Shown in pieces: positions 63,916 through 64,000 of a stretch of 64,000 nt of DNA. Source of the DNA: Blautia luti (lineage in GTDB: Bacteria; Bacillota; Clostridia; Lachnospirales; Lachnospiraceae); NCBI RefSeq assembly GCF_033096465.1, contig NZ_AP028156.1, positions 2,746,501-2,810,500 of the forward strand, in the 5' to 3' direction. Made by a program: the position numbers and the translations under genes. The first letter of the stretch is position 1. Each line of letters begins with the position of its first letter. Under the pieces are notes generated by a model, which saw only the letters and a program-made list of their open reading frames with translations, was not told the origin of the DNA and did not search any database.

Positions 63916-64000
63916 TAGATCACCTCTACTGTACCACCAGCAGCTTCAATTTTTGATTTTGCAGTCTCGCTGACAGCGTTTACTTTGACATTAAGTTTCT
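63915..64000 (-). CDS. rplO: Ribosomal protein L15, C-terminal end (cut by window edge)
   Basis: The last 28 codons read KLNVKVNAVSETAKSKIEAA then GGTVEVI and stop at TAA, matching the C-terminus of L15. The stop overlaps the secY start by one base. The gene continues beyond the window. Confidence 0.92.
   Translation of the reverse strand, partial: KLNVKVNAVSETAKSKIEAAGGTVEVI

Overview
This 64 kb window reads as chromosomal DNA of a gut-type member of the Lachnospiraceae (Clostridia, Bacillota); Blautia or a close relative is a guess, since no rRNA lies in the window. The reasons are moderate GC with AGGAGG-type ribosome sites, a spc/alpha ribosomal cluster in clostridial order with rpsD inside it, an unusually long L17, glutamine synthetase III, a single-chain PurL, MurT/GatD, a tRNA-Trp T-box in front of trpEGDCFBA, and large BspA-type leucine-rich surface proteins. 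Most genes are on the minus strand.

Layout. 1-9.1 kb: an OPT-family transporter coupled to a cut-off small gene, a MoxR ATPase/vWA pair, glutamine synthetase III coupled to a lipid kinase, and a convergent HAD phosphatase. 9.1-16.05 kb: the complete trp operon with its promoter and T-box leader. 16.1-24.6 kb: signalling and transport, namely a membrane HD-GYP/GGDEF protein, a lipoprotein divergent from a GHKL kinase/LytTR regulator pair, an NCS2 purine-type permease with a terminator-like leader, and a small coiled-coil protein. 24.9-25.4 kb: a duplicated tRNA-Val/tRNA-Met pair behind a consensus promoter.

25.5-44.3 kb is the accessory, surface-oriented part: a 1545-aa secreted protein, a small helix-turn-helix protein, a transmembrane Ser/Thr kinase with extracellular leucine-rich repeats, the metNIQ methionine importer, and a three-gene cluster of secreted proteins that ends in a BspA-like giant carrying five near-identical 438-bp tandem repeats. 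Broken genes lie at its edges: two Rpn-nuclease tails and a frameshifted Crp/Fnr tail.

44.3-56.9 kb returns to housekeeping: purL, a divergent LysR regulator, a CsoR-type sensor with an Mrp Fe-S carrier, xpt, and an apparent operon (GDPD, MurT, GatD, HTH regulator, sugar-binding-type lipoprotein) linking lipid II amidation to an orphan binding protein. 56.9-64 kb is rplO'-secY-adk-map-infA-rpmJ-rpsM-rpsK-rpsD-rpoA-rplQ, with structured non-coding stretches before rpsM and before rplQ.

Gene-free stretches over 300 bases are three: 15,663-16,123 (trp leader and promoter), 60,125-60,446 (structured rpsM leader) and 43,760-44,329 (gene relics and a terminator). The stretch 24,650-24,880 holds nothing I can identify. 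No rRNA, CRISPR array, insertion sequence, prophage or replication origin was seen. All matches to families are by reading motifs, not by database search.
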